DNA of 64,000 bases, taken from Actinomycetota bacterium. GTDB lineage: Bacteria; Actinomycetota; Thermoleophilia; Solirubrobacterales; Solirubrobacteraceae. A program made the position numbers and the translations under genes. Location: the NCBI GenBank assembly GCA_009699245.1, contig WLOQ01000002.1:62001-126000 (forward strand), given 5' to 3'. The notes beneath the pieces are model-generated. The model saw only the letters and a program-made list of their open reading frames with translations. It ran no database searches and was not told where the DNA came from. Below, piece after piece: positions 1 through 7,969 of this stretch. Position 1 is the stretch's first letter. Each line of letters begins with the position of its first letter.

Positions 1-1491
1 TGCCTGGAGCTCGTCGATTCCCGGCAACGGCCCCCAGTCGGCGACGCGCCCCCCGACGAGCCAGAAGACCTCCCAGCGATCGCCGCCCGACCCGTCGGCG
101 AGGACGAGCCGCGGACGGTCCGCCGTGCGGGCGAGGCCCGGGCCGACGCGCGCCAGCAGGACCTCAAGGCGCTCGCGGCGGCGGGCGAGCCAGGTGGCCC
201 GCTCGAACTGCGCCTGCGCCACCGCGCCGGCGAGCTGATCGTCGACGTGGGCGAGGATCGCCCGGCGCGGGTTGCGCGCCGTGAGCACACCGAGCGCGTC
301 GTCCAAGCGGCGGCGGTAGAGGTTGGGATCGAGGTCGCCGAGGCATGGCGAGAGGCACCGCCCCATCTGGCCGTACGCCGACGGATGCTCGCGCAGCATG
401 AGCTTGCGCCCGCAGCGACGCAGACCGAAGAGCGAGGTGAGCTGCTCCGCAAGCTCCGCCGCGGCGGCGCGGCCGCGCAGCGGACCGGCGTTGACCGCCG
501 CGCCCGCAGCCGGCTCGCGCGCGACCTCGAGCACGGGGAACGGGATGTCGAGGCGGCAGCGCAGCCAGACCCACTCGTCGACCTCCTTGAGCAGCGCGTT
601 GCCGGGCGGGCGCAGCTCGTCCACGAGGCGGCGCTCGAGGACGAGCGCGCCGAGCTCCGAGATCGTCGGGTGGTGCTCGACCGTCTCCGCGCGCGCCGTC
701 CACGCGGTGGAGGGCGACGACGGGGCGAAGTGCGCGCGCACCCGCGTGCGCACGCGCATCGACTTGCCGACGTAGAGGACCTGCCCGGCATCGTTGCGCG
801 CGACGTAGACCCCGGGATCGTCCGTGACCCCGGAGAGGTCGGGGAGCCGCCGCCGCGCCCCGGCGGGGAGGTGGCCGCCGTCGGTCGCCCCGGCGGTCCG
901 GCGACGGGCCGGGCGCACGGGGCCGAGAAGATCCTGTGCCTCGGCGATCGTGACCGCGTTCGCGCAGAGCCGCGGGAAGAGCGCGCTGAAAATGCGCGCG
1001 CAGGTCTCGGCGTCCGCGAGCGCGCGATGGGAGACCTCGACCTCGATGCCGAGCGAGGCTGCGAGCAGGGCGAGCTTGCGCTGCCGCGCCAGCGGGTGCA
1101 GCCGGCGCGCCATCGCGACGGTGCACAGCACCGGCGGCTCCGGCCACGGCACCCCGGCGCGGCGGAACGCCTGGCGCAGGACGCGGACGTCGAACGACGC
1201 ACTGTGCGCGACCATCACGCGGCCGCGCAGGAGCACGGCGAGCTCCGGGAGTGTCGCGGGCGCGGGCGGGGCCTCGTCGACCATCGCCTGGCTGATCCCT
1301 GTGTACGCCTGGATGCGCCGCGAGAGCGGCCGCCGCGTCGGCACCAGCGTCTCCCACCGGTCGTGGAGTTCACCGCCGCCGACGAGCACCGCACCGATCT
1401 CGGTGAGCTCGCAGGCGTCGCCACCGAGACCGTTCGTCTCCGTGTCGACGACGAGGAATTCCGCTGTGCGAAGGGGATCCGACGGGTCCAT
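1..1491 (-). CDS. DEDDh exonuclease / GIY-YIG (UvrC-Cho-like) fusion nuclease, 3' part missing
   Basis: 497 codons are visible and the frame runs off the window edge. The N-terminal domain is a DnaQ-type 3'-5' exonuclease: VDTETNG at residues 15-21 supplies the first acidic pair, ASFDVRVL lies near 98-105, and H155 with D160 gives the DEDDh ending. A GIY-YIG domain follows: GVYV at 227-230 and LYVGK at 239-243. The family pairs proofreading-type exonuclease with a UvrC/Cho-like endonuclease and is thought to act in DNA repair. The ATG at 1491 is one base from a LexA box and has no Shine-Dalgarno, so a leaderless, damage-induced transcript is inferred. The domain calls are firm. The exact substrate is unknown. 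Confidence 0.88.
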   Translation of the reverse strand, partial: MDPSDPLRTAEFLVVDTETNGLGGDACELTEIGAVLVGGGELHDRWETLVPTRRPLSRRIQAYTGISQAMVDEAPPAPATLPELAVLLRGRVMVAHSASFDVRVLRQAFRRAGVPWPEPPVLCTVAMARRLHPLARQRKLALLAASLGIEVEVSHRALADAETCARIFSALFPRLCANAVTIAEAQDLLGPVRPARRRTAGATDGGHLPAGARRRLPDLSGVTDDPGVYVARNDAGQVLYVGKSMRVRTRVRAHFAPSSPSTAWTARAETVEHHPTISELGALVLERRLVDELRPPGNALLKEVDEWVWLRCRLDIPFPVLEVAREPAAGAAVNAGPLRGRAAAAELAEQLTSLFGLRRCGRKLMLREHPSAYGQMGRCLSPCLGDLDPNLYRRRLDDALGVLTARNPRRAILAHVDDQLAGAVAQAQFERATWLARRRERLEVLLARVGPGLARTADRPRLVLADGSGGDRWEVFWLVGGRVADWGPLPGIDELQA

Positions 1492-1492
1492 G

Positions 1493-1506
1493 CGAACATA
1501 TGTACG
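1493..1506 (-). promoter_or_regulatory. LexA operator (SOS box) of the DEDDh/GIY-YIG nuclease
   Basis: On the gene strand this reads CGTACATATGTTCG, one mismatch from the perfect palindrome CGAACATATGTTCG found at 27615 and 30378. It is one base upstream of the ATG, and its flanks (TG on the left, CA on the right) extend the dyad to 18 bp. The form CGAAC-N4-GTTCG is the established actinobacterial/Gram-positive LexA target. Binding here would cover the -10 region and transcription start of a leaderless mRNA. Confidence 0.85.
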
Positions 1507-1609
1507 CATACCGGCGGACGGTCTGCACGCCGGGTTGCGGGGGGAACCGATCCAAACCGCCGCCCAGCCGGGTATACATCCCCGAACCGCACGAGGAGGT
1601 CACAGCGTC

Positions 1610-1813
1610 GTGAGCATCACCGCACCGAACGACATCGAGACCGAGGAGCGCACCCGCGAAGCGTGGGAGCGCTATGCCGAGGACCTGCGCGACCGCACCG
1701 GCGCCGCCTACGTCGAGGCTGAGGCCGAGGCCTGGGACCGCCTCCAGGTGGAGCTCGCCGACATCGCGGCCGAGCAGGCCGAGCTCGTCGGCGCAGGCGC
1801 CGACGGAGCCTGA
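1610..1813 (+). CDS. small acidic hypothetical protein (67 aa)
   Basis: Unrecognised protein, very rich in Glu, Ala and Arg, with no hydrophobic segment. It is predicted to be largely helical, possibly a coiled coil. The GTG start is chosen because an excellent Shine-Dalgarno (GAGGAGGT at 1593-1600) sits 9 nt upstream. A TATACAT-like -10 lies at about 1573. The gene is divergent from the SOS-controlled nuclease and its stop lies 19 nt before the next lipoprotein gene. Third codon positions are almost all G or C, as in real genes here. No function can be assigned. Confidence 0.7.
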   Translation: MSITAPNDIETEERTREAWERYAEDLRDRTGAAYVEAEAEAWDRLQVELADIAAEQAELVGAGADGA

Positions 1814-1832
1814 CCGACAGCGAGCCGGGCCC

Positions 1833-2261
1833 GTGCGCTCGTCCGGGCCCGTCCTCGCCGCCGCGGTCGCCGCGGCCCTCGCCCTCAGCGCCTGCGGGTC
1901 ATCTGCATCGCGCAGCAGCGAGCTGCGCCCCCCGGCCCCCGTGGTCCTGTCGGCCGCGATCACGCCGCGGGCCATCACCGTCTCACCGGCGAGTGTCGGC
2001 GCCGGGCCCATCCGGCTCGTCACCGCGAACCTCACGGGCGGCCCGCAGCGCGTCCTGCTGGAGCCGGTGACGGCGACCGCCGACGCCGCCCGCACGCCGC
2101 GCCGCACGGGTGCGATCGAGCCGCAGCACACGCGCTCGCTCCAGACGACGCTCGCCCCCGGGGTCTACCGCCTGCGCGTCGTCGGCGGCCTCGTGGCACC
2201 CGCGATTCTGCGGATCGGGCCGGAGCGCCCGTCCTCGCAGAACGACCTGCTCCTTCCCTAG
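1833..2261 (+). CDS. putative lipoprotein (142 aa)
   Basis: The N-terminus is a lipoprotein signal: a short charged start, an Ala/Leu-rich hydrophobic run, then the lipobox LSAC with the acylated cysteine at residue 21. The mature part, about 120 residues, has alternating hydrophobic strands and no domain I recognise. It ends only 6 nt before the start of a DHA2-type exporter, so the two are very probably co-transcribed and the lipoprotein may be an accessory surface component of that exporter (inference). The start is a GTG that follows the upstream stop by 19 nt. Confidence 0.75.
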   Translation: MRSSGPVLAAAVAAALALSACGSSASRSSELRPPAPVVLSAAITPRAITVSPASVGAGPIRLVTANLTGGPQRVLLEPVTATADAARTPRRTGAIEPQHTRSLQTTLAPGVYRLRVVGGLVAPAILRIGPERPSSQNDLLLP

Positions 2262-2267
2262 AGGGCC

Positions 2268-3872
2268 ATGCCCGTCATCACTGAGGAGAACCGCCGCTGG
2301 TGGACGCTGGCCGCGATGTGCTTCGCGCTCTTCATGGTGATGCTCGACAGCACGATCGTGAATGTCGCGCTGCCGTCGATCCAGCGCGACCTGCAGACGT
2401 CGATCAGCGGCCTCGAGTGGACCGTCAACGCGTACACGCTGAGCTTCGCCGTGCTGCTCGTCACCGGGGGACGGCTCGGGGACATCCTCGGCCGACGGCG
2501 GATCTTCCTGGCGGGCGTCGTGATATTCGGGGCGTCGAGCCTCTTCATCGTCTTCGCCCAGAGCTCGGCGTGGCTCGTCGCCGGACGTGCGGCACAGGGC
2601 GTCGGCGCCGCGCTGATGATGCCCGCCACCCTGTCCATCATCACGACGGCCTTCCCACCCGAGGAGCGCGGAAAGGCGATCGGCACCTGGGCCGGGGCGA
2701 GCGCCATCGCGCTCGCGATCGGGCCCGTCATCGGCGGCTTCCTCGTCGAACAGGTCTCCTGGCAATCGATCTTCCTCATCAACGTGCCGGTGGCCGTGGC
2801 TGCGGTCATCGTCACACTCTGGGCCGCCCCGGAGTCCCGTGACGAGAGCGCCGAGCGATCGGTCGACGTCGCCGGCGTCCTCACGCTCTCGCTCGGACTC
2901 GGCGCCCTCGTCCTCGGGCTCGTCGAGGGCAACTCGTGGGGCTGGGGATCCGCCGGGGTCCTGCTCCTCCTGGGCGGCGCCGTCGCGAGCCTCGTCGCCT
3001 TCGCCATGATCGAGCAGCGCGTCCGGGCGCCGATGGTGGACTTCTCGTTCTTCCGCGCGCGGTCGTTCCTCGGGTCCAACATCGCGGCCTTCATCACGAG
3101 CTTCGCGATGCTCGCGATGTTCTTCTTCCTCGCGATCTACCTCCAGAACATCCTCGGCTATTCGCCGCTGCAGGCCGGGGTGCGCTTCCTCCCCTCGACC
3201 TTCGTGATCATCGTCGCCGGCCCCGTCGCGGGGCGCCTCGCCGACCGTGTCGGCCCGCGCCTGCCGATGGTCGTCGGCCTCGTGCTCACCAGCGGTTCAC
3301 TCGCCCTGCAGAGCCGCATCGGCCTCGACACGAACTACGGGTATCTCGCCCTGTGCTTCGCGCTCATGGGCCTCGGGATGGGGCTCGTGATGTCGCCGAT
3401 GAGCACGGCCGCGATGAACGCCGTCGACCCGGCCAAGGCGGGCGTCGCCTCCGGGATCCTCTCGATGAGCCGCATGGTCGGCGGCACGTTCGGCGTCGCG
3501 GTCCTCGGCGCGCTGATCGCGGGGCTCGCCCGCGCCGGGCTGAAGGACTCAGCGGCCGTGGCCGCCCTGCCCGACGCGGCCCGGGCGAAGCTCGACGAGG
3601 CGGTGACGATCGGCGCGCCCGGCGCGCCGGCCCCCTACGGGCGGATCGCCCAGCAGGCCTTCCTCGACGGCATGCAGACGAGCCTGCTGATCGCGGCCGG
3701 GGTGACGCTCATCGGCGCGCTCATCGCATGGCTGACGGTGAACCCCATCCCCGCCCATGAGGCGCACCCGACGAGCCGCGCCGAACGGCTCGAACTCGAC
3801 CTCGTCGAGGCCGGCGACAGCGGCGGCGCCGTGCAGGGCGAAGCGGCCTTGCGCGACCTCACCGGACGCTGA
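2268..3872 (+). CDS. MFS transporter, DHA2 (EmrB/QacA) family
   Basis: 534 residues, the usual size of a 14-helix drug:H+ antiporter. LDSTIVNVALP in helix 1 is the family's motif D1, GRLGDILGRRR between helices 2 and 3 is motif A, and the first helices match EmrB/QacA-type proteins. The soluble C-terminal tail, roughly the last 35 residues, is charged. The likely role is proton-driven efflux of hydrophobic or cationic compounds across the cytoplasmic membrane. The substrate cannot be read from sequence. It is translated directly after a lipoprotein gene. No dedicated regulator gene is adjacent. Confidence 0.93.
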   Translation: MPVITEENRRWWTLAAMCFALFMVMLDSTIVNVALPSIQRDLQTSISGLEWTVNAYTLSFAVLLVTGGRLGDILGRRRIFLAGVVIFGASSLFIVFAQSSAWLVAGRAAQGVGAALMMPATLSIITTAFPPEERGKAIGTWAGASAIALAIGPVIGGFLVEQVSWQSIFLINVPVAVAAVIVTLWAAPESRDESAERSVDVAGVLTLSLGLGALVLGLVEGNSWGWGSAGVLLLLGGAVASLVAFAMIEQRVRAPMVDFSFFRARSFLGSNIAAFITSFAMLAMFFFLAIYLQNILGYSPLQAGVRFLPSTFVIIVAGPVAGRLADRVGPRLPMVVGLVLTSGSLALQSRIGLDTNYGYLALCFALMGLGMGLVMSPMSTAAMNAVDPAKAGVASGILSMSRMVGGTFGVAVLGALIAGLARAGLKDSAAVAALPDAARAKLDEAVTIGAPGAPAPYGRIAQQAFLDGMQTSLLIAAGVTLIGALIAWLTVNPIPAHEAHPTSRAERLELDLVEAGDSGGAVQGEAALRDLTGR

Positions 3873-3907
3873 CCCCTCGCGGCAGAGCGCTCCGCGGCGC
3901 GCAGCCG

Positions 3908-3913
3908 TAGTAT
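3908..3913 (+). promoter_or_regulatory. -10 element, probable leaderless promoter
   Basis: TAGTAT ends 8 nt before the ATG at 3922. No Shine-Dalgarno sequence precedes that ATG, so transcription probably starts at or next to the start codon. Confidence 0.6.
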
Positions 3914-3921
3914 TCCCACCG

Positions 3922-4248
3922 ATGGCCGCCGTCGACTCATTCCACATCACCTGGTACGCCACCGGTCTGCGCGCCGAGCGCCTGCAGTCTGCGCTCGCGG
4001 ACGTGACCCCGACCGCCCTGCGCTACGGCGCAACGCAGTGGTCGGTGCACCGCTCGAACGATGACCGGTTCAAGTTCCTCCAGATCGTCCACTTCACGGA
4101 CAAGCTCGACTTCGAGCGCTGGTGGGAGAGCAGCGAGATGACCGAGTTCCGGGCGATCACGTCCGGATGGTGGCAGGTCCCGGCGCTCTACGTGCCGAAC
4201 ACGCTCGTCGGCCAGGGCTCCATCGCCCCGGCCGCCACCGCCGGTTGA
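3922..4248 (+). CDS. hypothetical protein, possible dimeric alpha/beta-barrel fold (108 aa)
   Basis: A short soluble protein whose pattern (FHITWYATGL at the start, a helix, then a strand FKFLQIVHFTD, then an aromatic helix with WW) resembles small monooxygenase-like or NIPSNAP-like ferredoxin-fold proteins. I see no catalytic signature, so this is only a fold guess. The ATG is chosen because a TAGTAT -10 lies 8 nt upstream, indicating a leaderless mRNA. The gene is alone on its strand and is convergent with clpS, 14 nt away. Confidence 0.7.
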   Translation: MAAVDSFHITWYATGLRAERLQSALADVTPTALRYGATQWSVHRSNDDRFKFLQIVHFTDKLDFERWWESSEMTEFRAITSGWWQVPALYVPNTLVGQGSIAPAATAG

Positions 4249-4262
4249 GCCGGCCCCGTCGG

Positions 4263-4550
4263 TCAGCCCTGCTCGAGCGGGGCCATCGTCAGGCCCACGT
4301 CGCGCAGCTGCTCCCAGTAGAGCTCTGCGCGCTCCAGGTGGCCGCTCCAGACGAGCGCAAGGCCCGCGCTGTGGATGCGGTCCGCGATCGCGTAGCCCTG
4401 CTGCAGTCCGACGCCGGGGATGAAACGCGCGAGCATCGCGGCGACGTGATCGAAGGTGTTGTGGTCGTCATTGCGGACGATCACGCGCCACTCTCCGCCC
4501 AGGCCGGATCCGGGCCCCTGCGTGCGGGGAAGCTCAATGGTCTGCGACAT
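4263..4550 (-). CDS. clpS: ATP-dependent Clp protease adaptor ClpS
   Basis: 95 residues with the ClpS core: a flexible N-terminal tail followed by WRVIVRNDDHNTFDHV, in which the N-D-D-H-N-T-F stretch is the conserved strand and loop that recognises N-degrons. The helix GYAIADRIHSAG then carries the conserved H that contacts ClpA/ClpC. ClpS delivers N-end-rule substrates to the ClpCP protease. The ATG at 4550 gives the normal length. No clpC or clpP is adjacent. The nearest same-strand neighbour is the MBL-fold hydrolase 44 nt upstream. Confidence 0.92.
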   Translation of the reverse strand: MSQTIELPRTQGPGSGLGGEWRVIVRNDDHNTFDHVAAMLARFIPGVGLQQGYAIADRIHSAGLALVWSGHLERAELYWEQLRDVGLTMAPLEQG

Positions 4551-4594
4551 CGGCTCGAAACGGTAGCGCGCAACGGGCCGGCGGGCCGGGCCGA

Positions 4595-5434
4595 TCAGCC
4601 CGCGTCGTGGCGCGCCCAGTGCCGCGCGAGCCCGTCGAAGTACGAGGGGAGGACGCCGACGCCGCCGTACTGCGTGAGCGTCTCGGGCGCAGCGCGCTCG
4701 GTCATCCAGGCGAGGACGTCGGCCTCGAAGGTCTCCCGCGGGCCGGTGCGCGCACGGCGACCGAGGAAGGCGAGCGACTCGCGCAGGAGGCCCAGATGCT
4801 CGGCGACGTCGGTGTAGGTGCCGAAGTGCGTGATCCCGAGCGCCTGAGGATCCCAGGACTCGAGCAGCCGGATCGACGCCTCCCACGCATCGAGGTCGAT
4901 GTCCGGCGGCGGGGTCGGCGGGAGCACGAACCCCGAGCCGTAGCGCATGCCCGCGACATCGCCGGTGAAGGCGATGCCGGTCTCCTCGTGCAGGAAAGAG
5001 ACGTGGTGGACGGCGTGCCCGGGCGTGTACGCCACGCGGAAGCCGTCGACCGTCTCGCCGCCGTGGAGCACACGCACGCGATCGGCCGCGATCGGCTCGA
5101 TCGGCCCCCAGAGCTCGTCCATGCGATCGCCGTAGATCCGCAGGGCGCTCGCCAGCAGGCGCGACGGATCGATGAGGTGCGGCGCACCGCGCTCGTGGAC
5201 CCAGATCTCCGTGTCGGGCCAGAGCCGGGCGAGGGTGCCCGCCCCGCCGGCGTGGTCGAGGTGGATGTGCGTGAGAAGGATCGCCCGGGGTGCCTCGCCG
5301 CCGAGCGCCGCGACGACGTTCTGACAGCTCACCGCCGGACCGGGATCGATGATCACGTCCCCGATGCGGTGACAGCAGATGAAGCGCTCGCGCCCGTGGT
5401 GCTGCGCGTCGATCTCCTCGTGCAGGACGGTCAT
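4595..5434 (-). CDS. MBL-fold metallohydrolase (279 aa)
   Basis: Metallo-beta-lactamase-fold protein. The zinc motif HIHLDHAGG lies near residues 75-83, a second ligand region TPGHAVHHVSF near 147-157, and FTGDVAG near 166-172. This set is typical of the glyoxalase II/MBL hydrolase superfamily, in which the bound dinuclear metal hydrolyses thioesters, phosphodiesters or lactones. The substrate is unknown. The ATG at 5434 is only 24 bp from the divergent start at 5459, and no ribosome-binding site fits between them, so a leaderless mRNA is likely. Translation would start a few bases from the shared promoter. Confidence 0.88.
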   Translation of the reverse strand: MTVLHEEIDAQHHGRERFICCHRIGDVIIDPGPAVSCQNVVAALGGEAPRAILLTHIHLDHAGGAGTLARLWPDTEIWVHERGAPHLIDPSRLLASALRIYGDRMDELWGPIEPIAADRVRVLHGGETVDGFRVAYTPGHAVHHVSFLHEETGIAFTGDVAGMRYGSGFVLPPTPPPDIDLDAWEASIRLLESWDPQALGITHFGTYTDVAEHLGLLRESLAFLGRRARTGPRETFEADVLAWMTERAAPETLTQYGGVGVLPSYFDGLARHWARHDAG

Positions 5435-5443
5435 CGGCGGCCA

Positions 5444-5452
5444 CCATACAAT
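5444..5452. promoter_or_regulatory. compact bidirectional promoter
   Basis: The 24-bp gap between two divergent start codons contains TACAAT on the plus strand (5447-5452, 6 nt before the ATG at 5459). The overlapping minus-strand sequence reads TATGGT/TTGTAT (about 5444-5452) ahead of the ATG at 5434. Both genes lack room for a leader, so one near-palindromic -10 region probably serves both. Confidence 0.55.
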
Positions 5453-5458
5453 CCACCC

Positions 5459-5620
5459 ATGGCCCGGGCTCGCCTCATCGACCTCGCACTCATGCTCGGC
5501 GCGCTCGTGGTCGGCACGCTGCTCGCGGAGCTCTTCGGCGCGACGAACACCGGCACCGCGCTGACCTTCGGGACGATCGCCTTCCTCGCCACGCTCGTCT
5601 TCGTCCTGCTGCGGCGCTGA
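5459..5620 (+). CDS. small two-helix membrane protein (53 aa)
   Basis: A tiny protein with two hydrophobic segments (about residues 8-24 and 32-50) separated by a short loop, ending in two arginines, which suggests a cytoplasmic C-terminus. No family is recognised. The start is supported by TACAAT 6 nt upstream. It is divergent from the MBL hydrolase and 22 nt upstream of the LLM oxidoreductase, which has its own Shine-Dalgarno. Codon third positions are GC-rich, as in neighbouring genes. Confidence 0.65.
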   Translation: MARARLIDLALMLGALVVGTLLAELFGATNTGTALTFGTIAFLATLVFVLLRR

Positions 5621-5642
5621 CGGTCGGAGGGAGGCTCGAGCC

Positions 5643-6608
5643 ATGTCCATCGGGTGCTTCGTCTCCACCGGTCGTGCGCTTCAGACCGCGGTGGATCGCG
5701 TCCGGCTCGCCGAGGAGCTCGGCTACGACGCGGCCTACGTCACCCACATCAACGGCCGTGATGCCCTGCAGGTGTGCATGGCGTACACGTGCGCGACCGA
5801 GCGGATCCGCGTGGGCACCGGGGTCGTGCCGATCTACACACGCACGCCCGCGACGATGGCGATGGAGGCGGGGACGATCGCCGACGCCGGCGGCGGGCGC
5901 TTCAACCTCGGGCTCGGTGTCTCGCACCGGCCGGTCGTCGAGCATTGGCACGGTCAGCACATCCGCAAGCCGGTGAGCGAGATGCGCGAGTACGCGCAGA
6001 TCACGCGCGCCATCCTGCGTGGCGAGCGCCCGCCTGAAGGCGACATCTGGAAGACGAACATGCGCCTCGACGGCATCGGCCCGTTCCCGGATCTCCCGAT
6101 GCTCGTCGCCGCGCTCTCCCCAAACATGCTGCGCCTCGCCGGCGAGGTCGCCGACGGCGTCGTGCTCTGGCTCTGCAGCCCGTCCTACGTGACCGACGTC
6201 GTGATCCCGCACGTGCGCGAGGGCCGCGAACGCGTTGGCCTGACGCTCGAGGGCTTTGACATCGTCGCCGCCGTCCCATGCGCCCTGACGGACGATCGGG
6301 CGGCGGTCCACGCGACGATGCGGCGCGACCTGCTCCCGTACTTCGGCCTGCCGTTCTACCGCGCGATGATCGACCGCTCGGGCTTCGGCGCCGACCTCGC
6401 GGCCTACGACGCGGCAGGGGACGACCCCGCGGCGATGGCCGCCGGGATCTCCGACGACTTCCTCGACGCGCTCGCCGCCGTCGGCGACGAGGCGGCCGTG
6501 CGCGCCGGCGTGGAGCGCTATCGCGCCGCGGGCGTCACCTCACCGTGCGTCGGTCCGATCGCCCACACCGACGTCGACGCGACGCTGCGCGCGGCGGCTC
6601 CGTCATGA
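5643..6608 (+). CDS. LLM-class (F420-dependent type) oxidoreductase
   Basis: 321 residues of the luciferase-like monooxygenase TIM-barrel superfamily: AEELGYDAAYVTH near residue 23, RIRVGTGVVPIYTRTP near 55, and GRFNLGLGVSH near 84 are the conserved flavin/F420 pocket strands. In actinobacteria such proteins usually use coenzyme F420H2 to reduce or oxidise small molecules. The substrate is unknown. GGAGGGAGG lies about 7-15 nt before the ATG. The stop overlaps the next gene by four bases (ATGA), so it is translationally coupled to the class III aminotransferase and, through it, to moaA. Confidence 0.88.
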   Translation: MSIGCFVSTGRALQTAVDRVRLAEELGYDAAYVTHINGRDALQVCMAYTCATERIRVGTGVVPIYTRTPATMAMEAGTIADAGGGRFNLGLGVSHRPVVEHWHGQHIRKPVSEMREYAQITRAILRGERPPEGDIWKTNMRLDGIGPFPDLPMLVAALSPNMLRLAGEVADGVVLWLCSPSYVTDVVIPHVREGRERVGLTLEGFDIVAAVPCALTDDRAAVHATMRRDLLPYFGLPFYRAMIDRSGFGADLAAYDAAGDDPAAMAAGISDDFLDALAAVGDEAAVRAGVERYRAAGVTSPCVGPIAHTDVDATLRAAAPS

Positions 6609-7969
6609 GCGCCACGAGCATCGACCGCGGGCGACTCGCAGCGCTGCTCGGGCGCGAGCGCGAGCGCTTCGCCGGCGACCACCCGCGCTCCCGCGAGCTC
6701 TTCGAGCGCGCGAGCGGCTCGCTCGTCGGCGGTGTCCCGATGCCCTGGATGATGCGCTGGGCGGGCGGGCACCCGCTCTTCGCCGCGCACGCCCGCGGGG
6801 CGCGCGTCACCGATGTGGACGGCCACGAGTACATCGACTTCGCCCTCGGTGACACCGGGGCGATGGCGGGCCACGCCCCGACCCCGACCGCCACGGCCGT
6901 GGCGGCGCGCGCCACCGACGGCGTGACGATGATGCTCCCGACCGAGGATGCCGTCTGGGCGGGCGAGGAGCTCACGCGGCGCTTCGGGCTCGACCGCTGG
7001 CTCTTCACGCTCAGTGCGACAGATGCGAACCGCACCGCCCTGCGGCTCGCCCGGCAACTCACCGGCAGGCCGCTCGTCCTCGTCTACAGCTACAGCTACC
7101 ACGGCTCCGTCGATGAGGCGTTCGCCGTCTGCGAGGACGGCGTGACGGTCGCGCGCGAGGGGAACGTCGGAGCCCCGGTGCCGGTCGATCAGACGACGGT
7201 CGCCATCGAGTTCAACGATGTCGAGGCGCTCGAGCGCGCGCTCGCCACCGAGCAGGTCGCCGTCGTCCTCGCCGAGCCCGCGATGACGAATATGGGGATC
7301 GTCCTCCCGGACGACGGCTATCTCGACGCGCTGCGCGAGCTGACACGGCGGACCGGGACGCTCCTCATCATCGATGAGACACACTCCTTCTCCATGGGTC
7401 CCGGAGGCTGCACCGCCGCCTGGGGCCTTGAGCCCGACATGCTCGTCATCGGCAAGTCGATCGGCGGCGGCGTGCCGTGCGGCGCCCTCGGCCTCACGGC
7501 GCAGGTCGCCGAGCAGATGCTCGCCGACCCGGACGCCGACTACGAGGACACCGGGGGCATCGGCGGGACACTCGCCGGCAACGCGCTGTCGAGCGCTGCT
7601 GTGCGCGCGACGCTCGGCCACACGCTCGACGCCGTGGCGTTCGCCCACACGGTCCCGCTCGCCTCACGGTTCGCCGCCGGCCTGCAGGAGGTCATCGATC
7701 GGCATGCGCTGCCGTGGAACGTGACACAGCTCGGCTGCCGCGCCGAATACCAGTTCCTCCCCGAGCCCGCCCGCGACGGCACGACCGCGCACGCGGCGCA
7801 CGATGCCGAGCTCGAGGAGTACCTGCACCTCCACGCGCTGAACCGGCGCGTGCTGCTCACGCCGTTCCACAACATGGCACTGATGTGCCCGCAGACCACG
7901 CCCGCAGATGTCGACCGCCACACCGAGGTCTTCGCCGAGGCCGTGGCCGACCTCGTGGCCCGCCCATGA
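6605..7969 (+). CDS. class III PLP-dependent aminotransferase (454 aa)
   Basis: Glutamate-1-semialdehyde aminomutase-like fold. The substrate/PLP region includes SYSYHGSVDE near 160, the cofactor aspartate lies in LLIIDETHS near 255-263, and the Schiff-base lysine is in VIGKSIGGG near 283. This is not obviously a haem-pathway HemL: the surrounding residues match the broad aspartate-aminotransferase-family subgroup with unknown amino donor. It is the middle gene of an overlapping trio (LLM oxidoreductase, this gene, moaA), with ATGA overlaps at both ends. A second, distantly similar paralogue is encoded at 13790-15172. Joint action with the LLM enzyme on one metabolite is an inference. Confidence 0.88.
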   Translation: MSATSIDRGRLAALLGRERERFAGDHPRSRELFERASGSLVGGVPMPWMMRWAGGHPLFAAHARGARVTDVDGHEYIDFALGDTGAMAGHAPTPTATAVAARATDGVTMMLPTEDAVWAGEELTRRFGLDRWLFTLSATDANRTALRLARQLTGRPLVLVYSYSYHGSVDEAFAVCEDGVTVAREGNVGAPVPVDQTTVAIEFNDVEALERALATEQVAVVLAEPAMTNMGIVLPDDGYLDALRELTRRTGTLLIIDETHSFSMGPGGCTAAWGLEPDMLVIGKSIGGGVPCGALGLTAQVAEQMLADPDADYEDTGGIGGTLAGNALSSAAVRATLGHTLDAVAFAHTVPLASRFAAGLQEVIDRHALPWNVTQLGCRAEYQFLPEPARDGTTAHAAHDAELEEYLHLHALNRRVLLTPFHNMALMCPQTTPADVDRHTEVFAEAVADLVARP

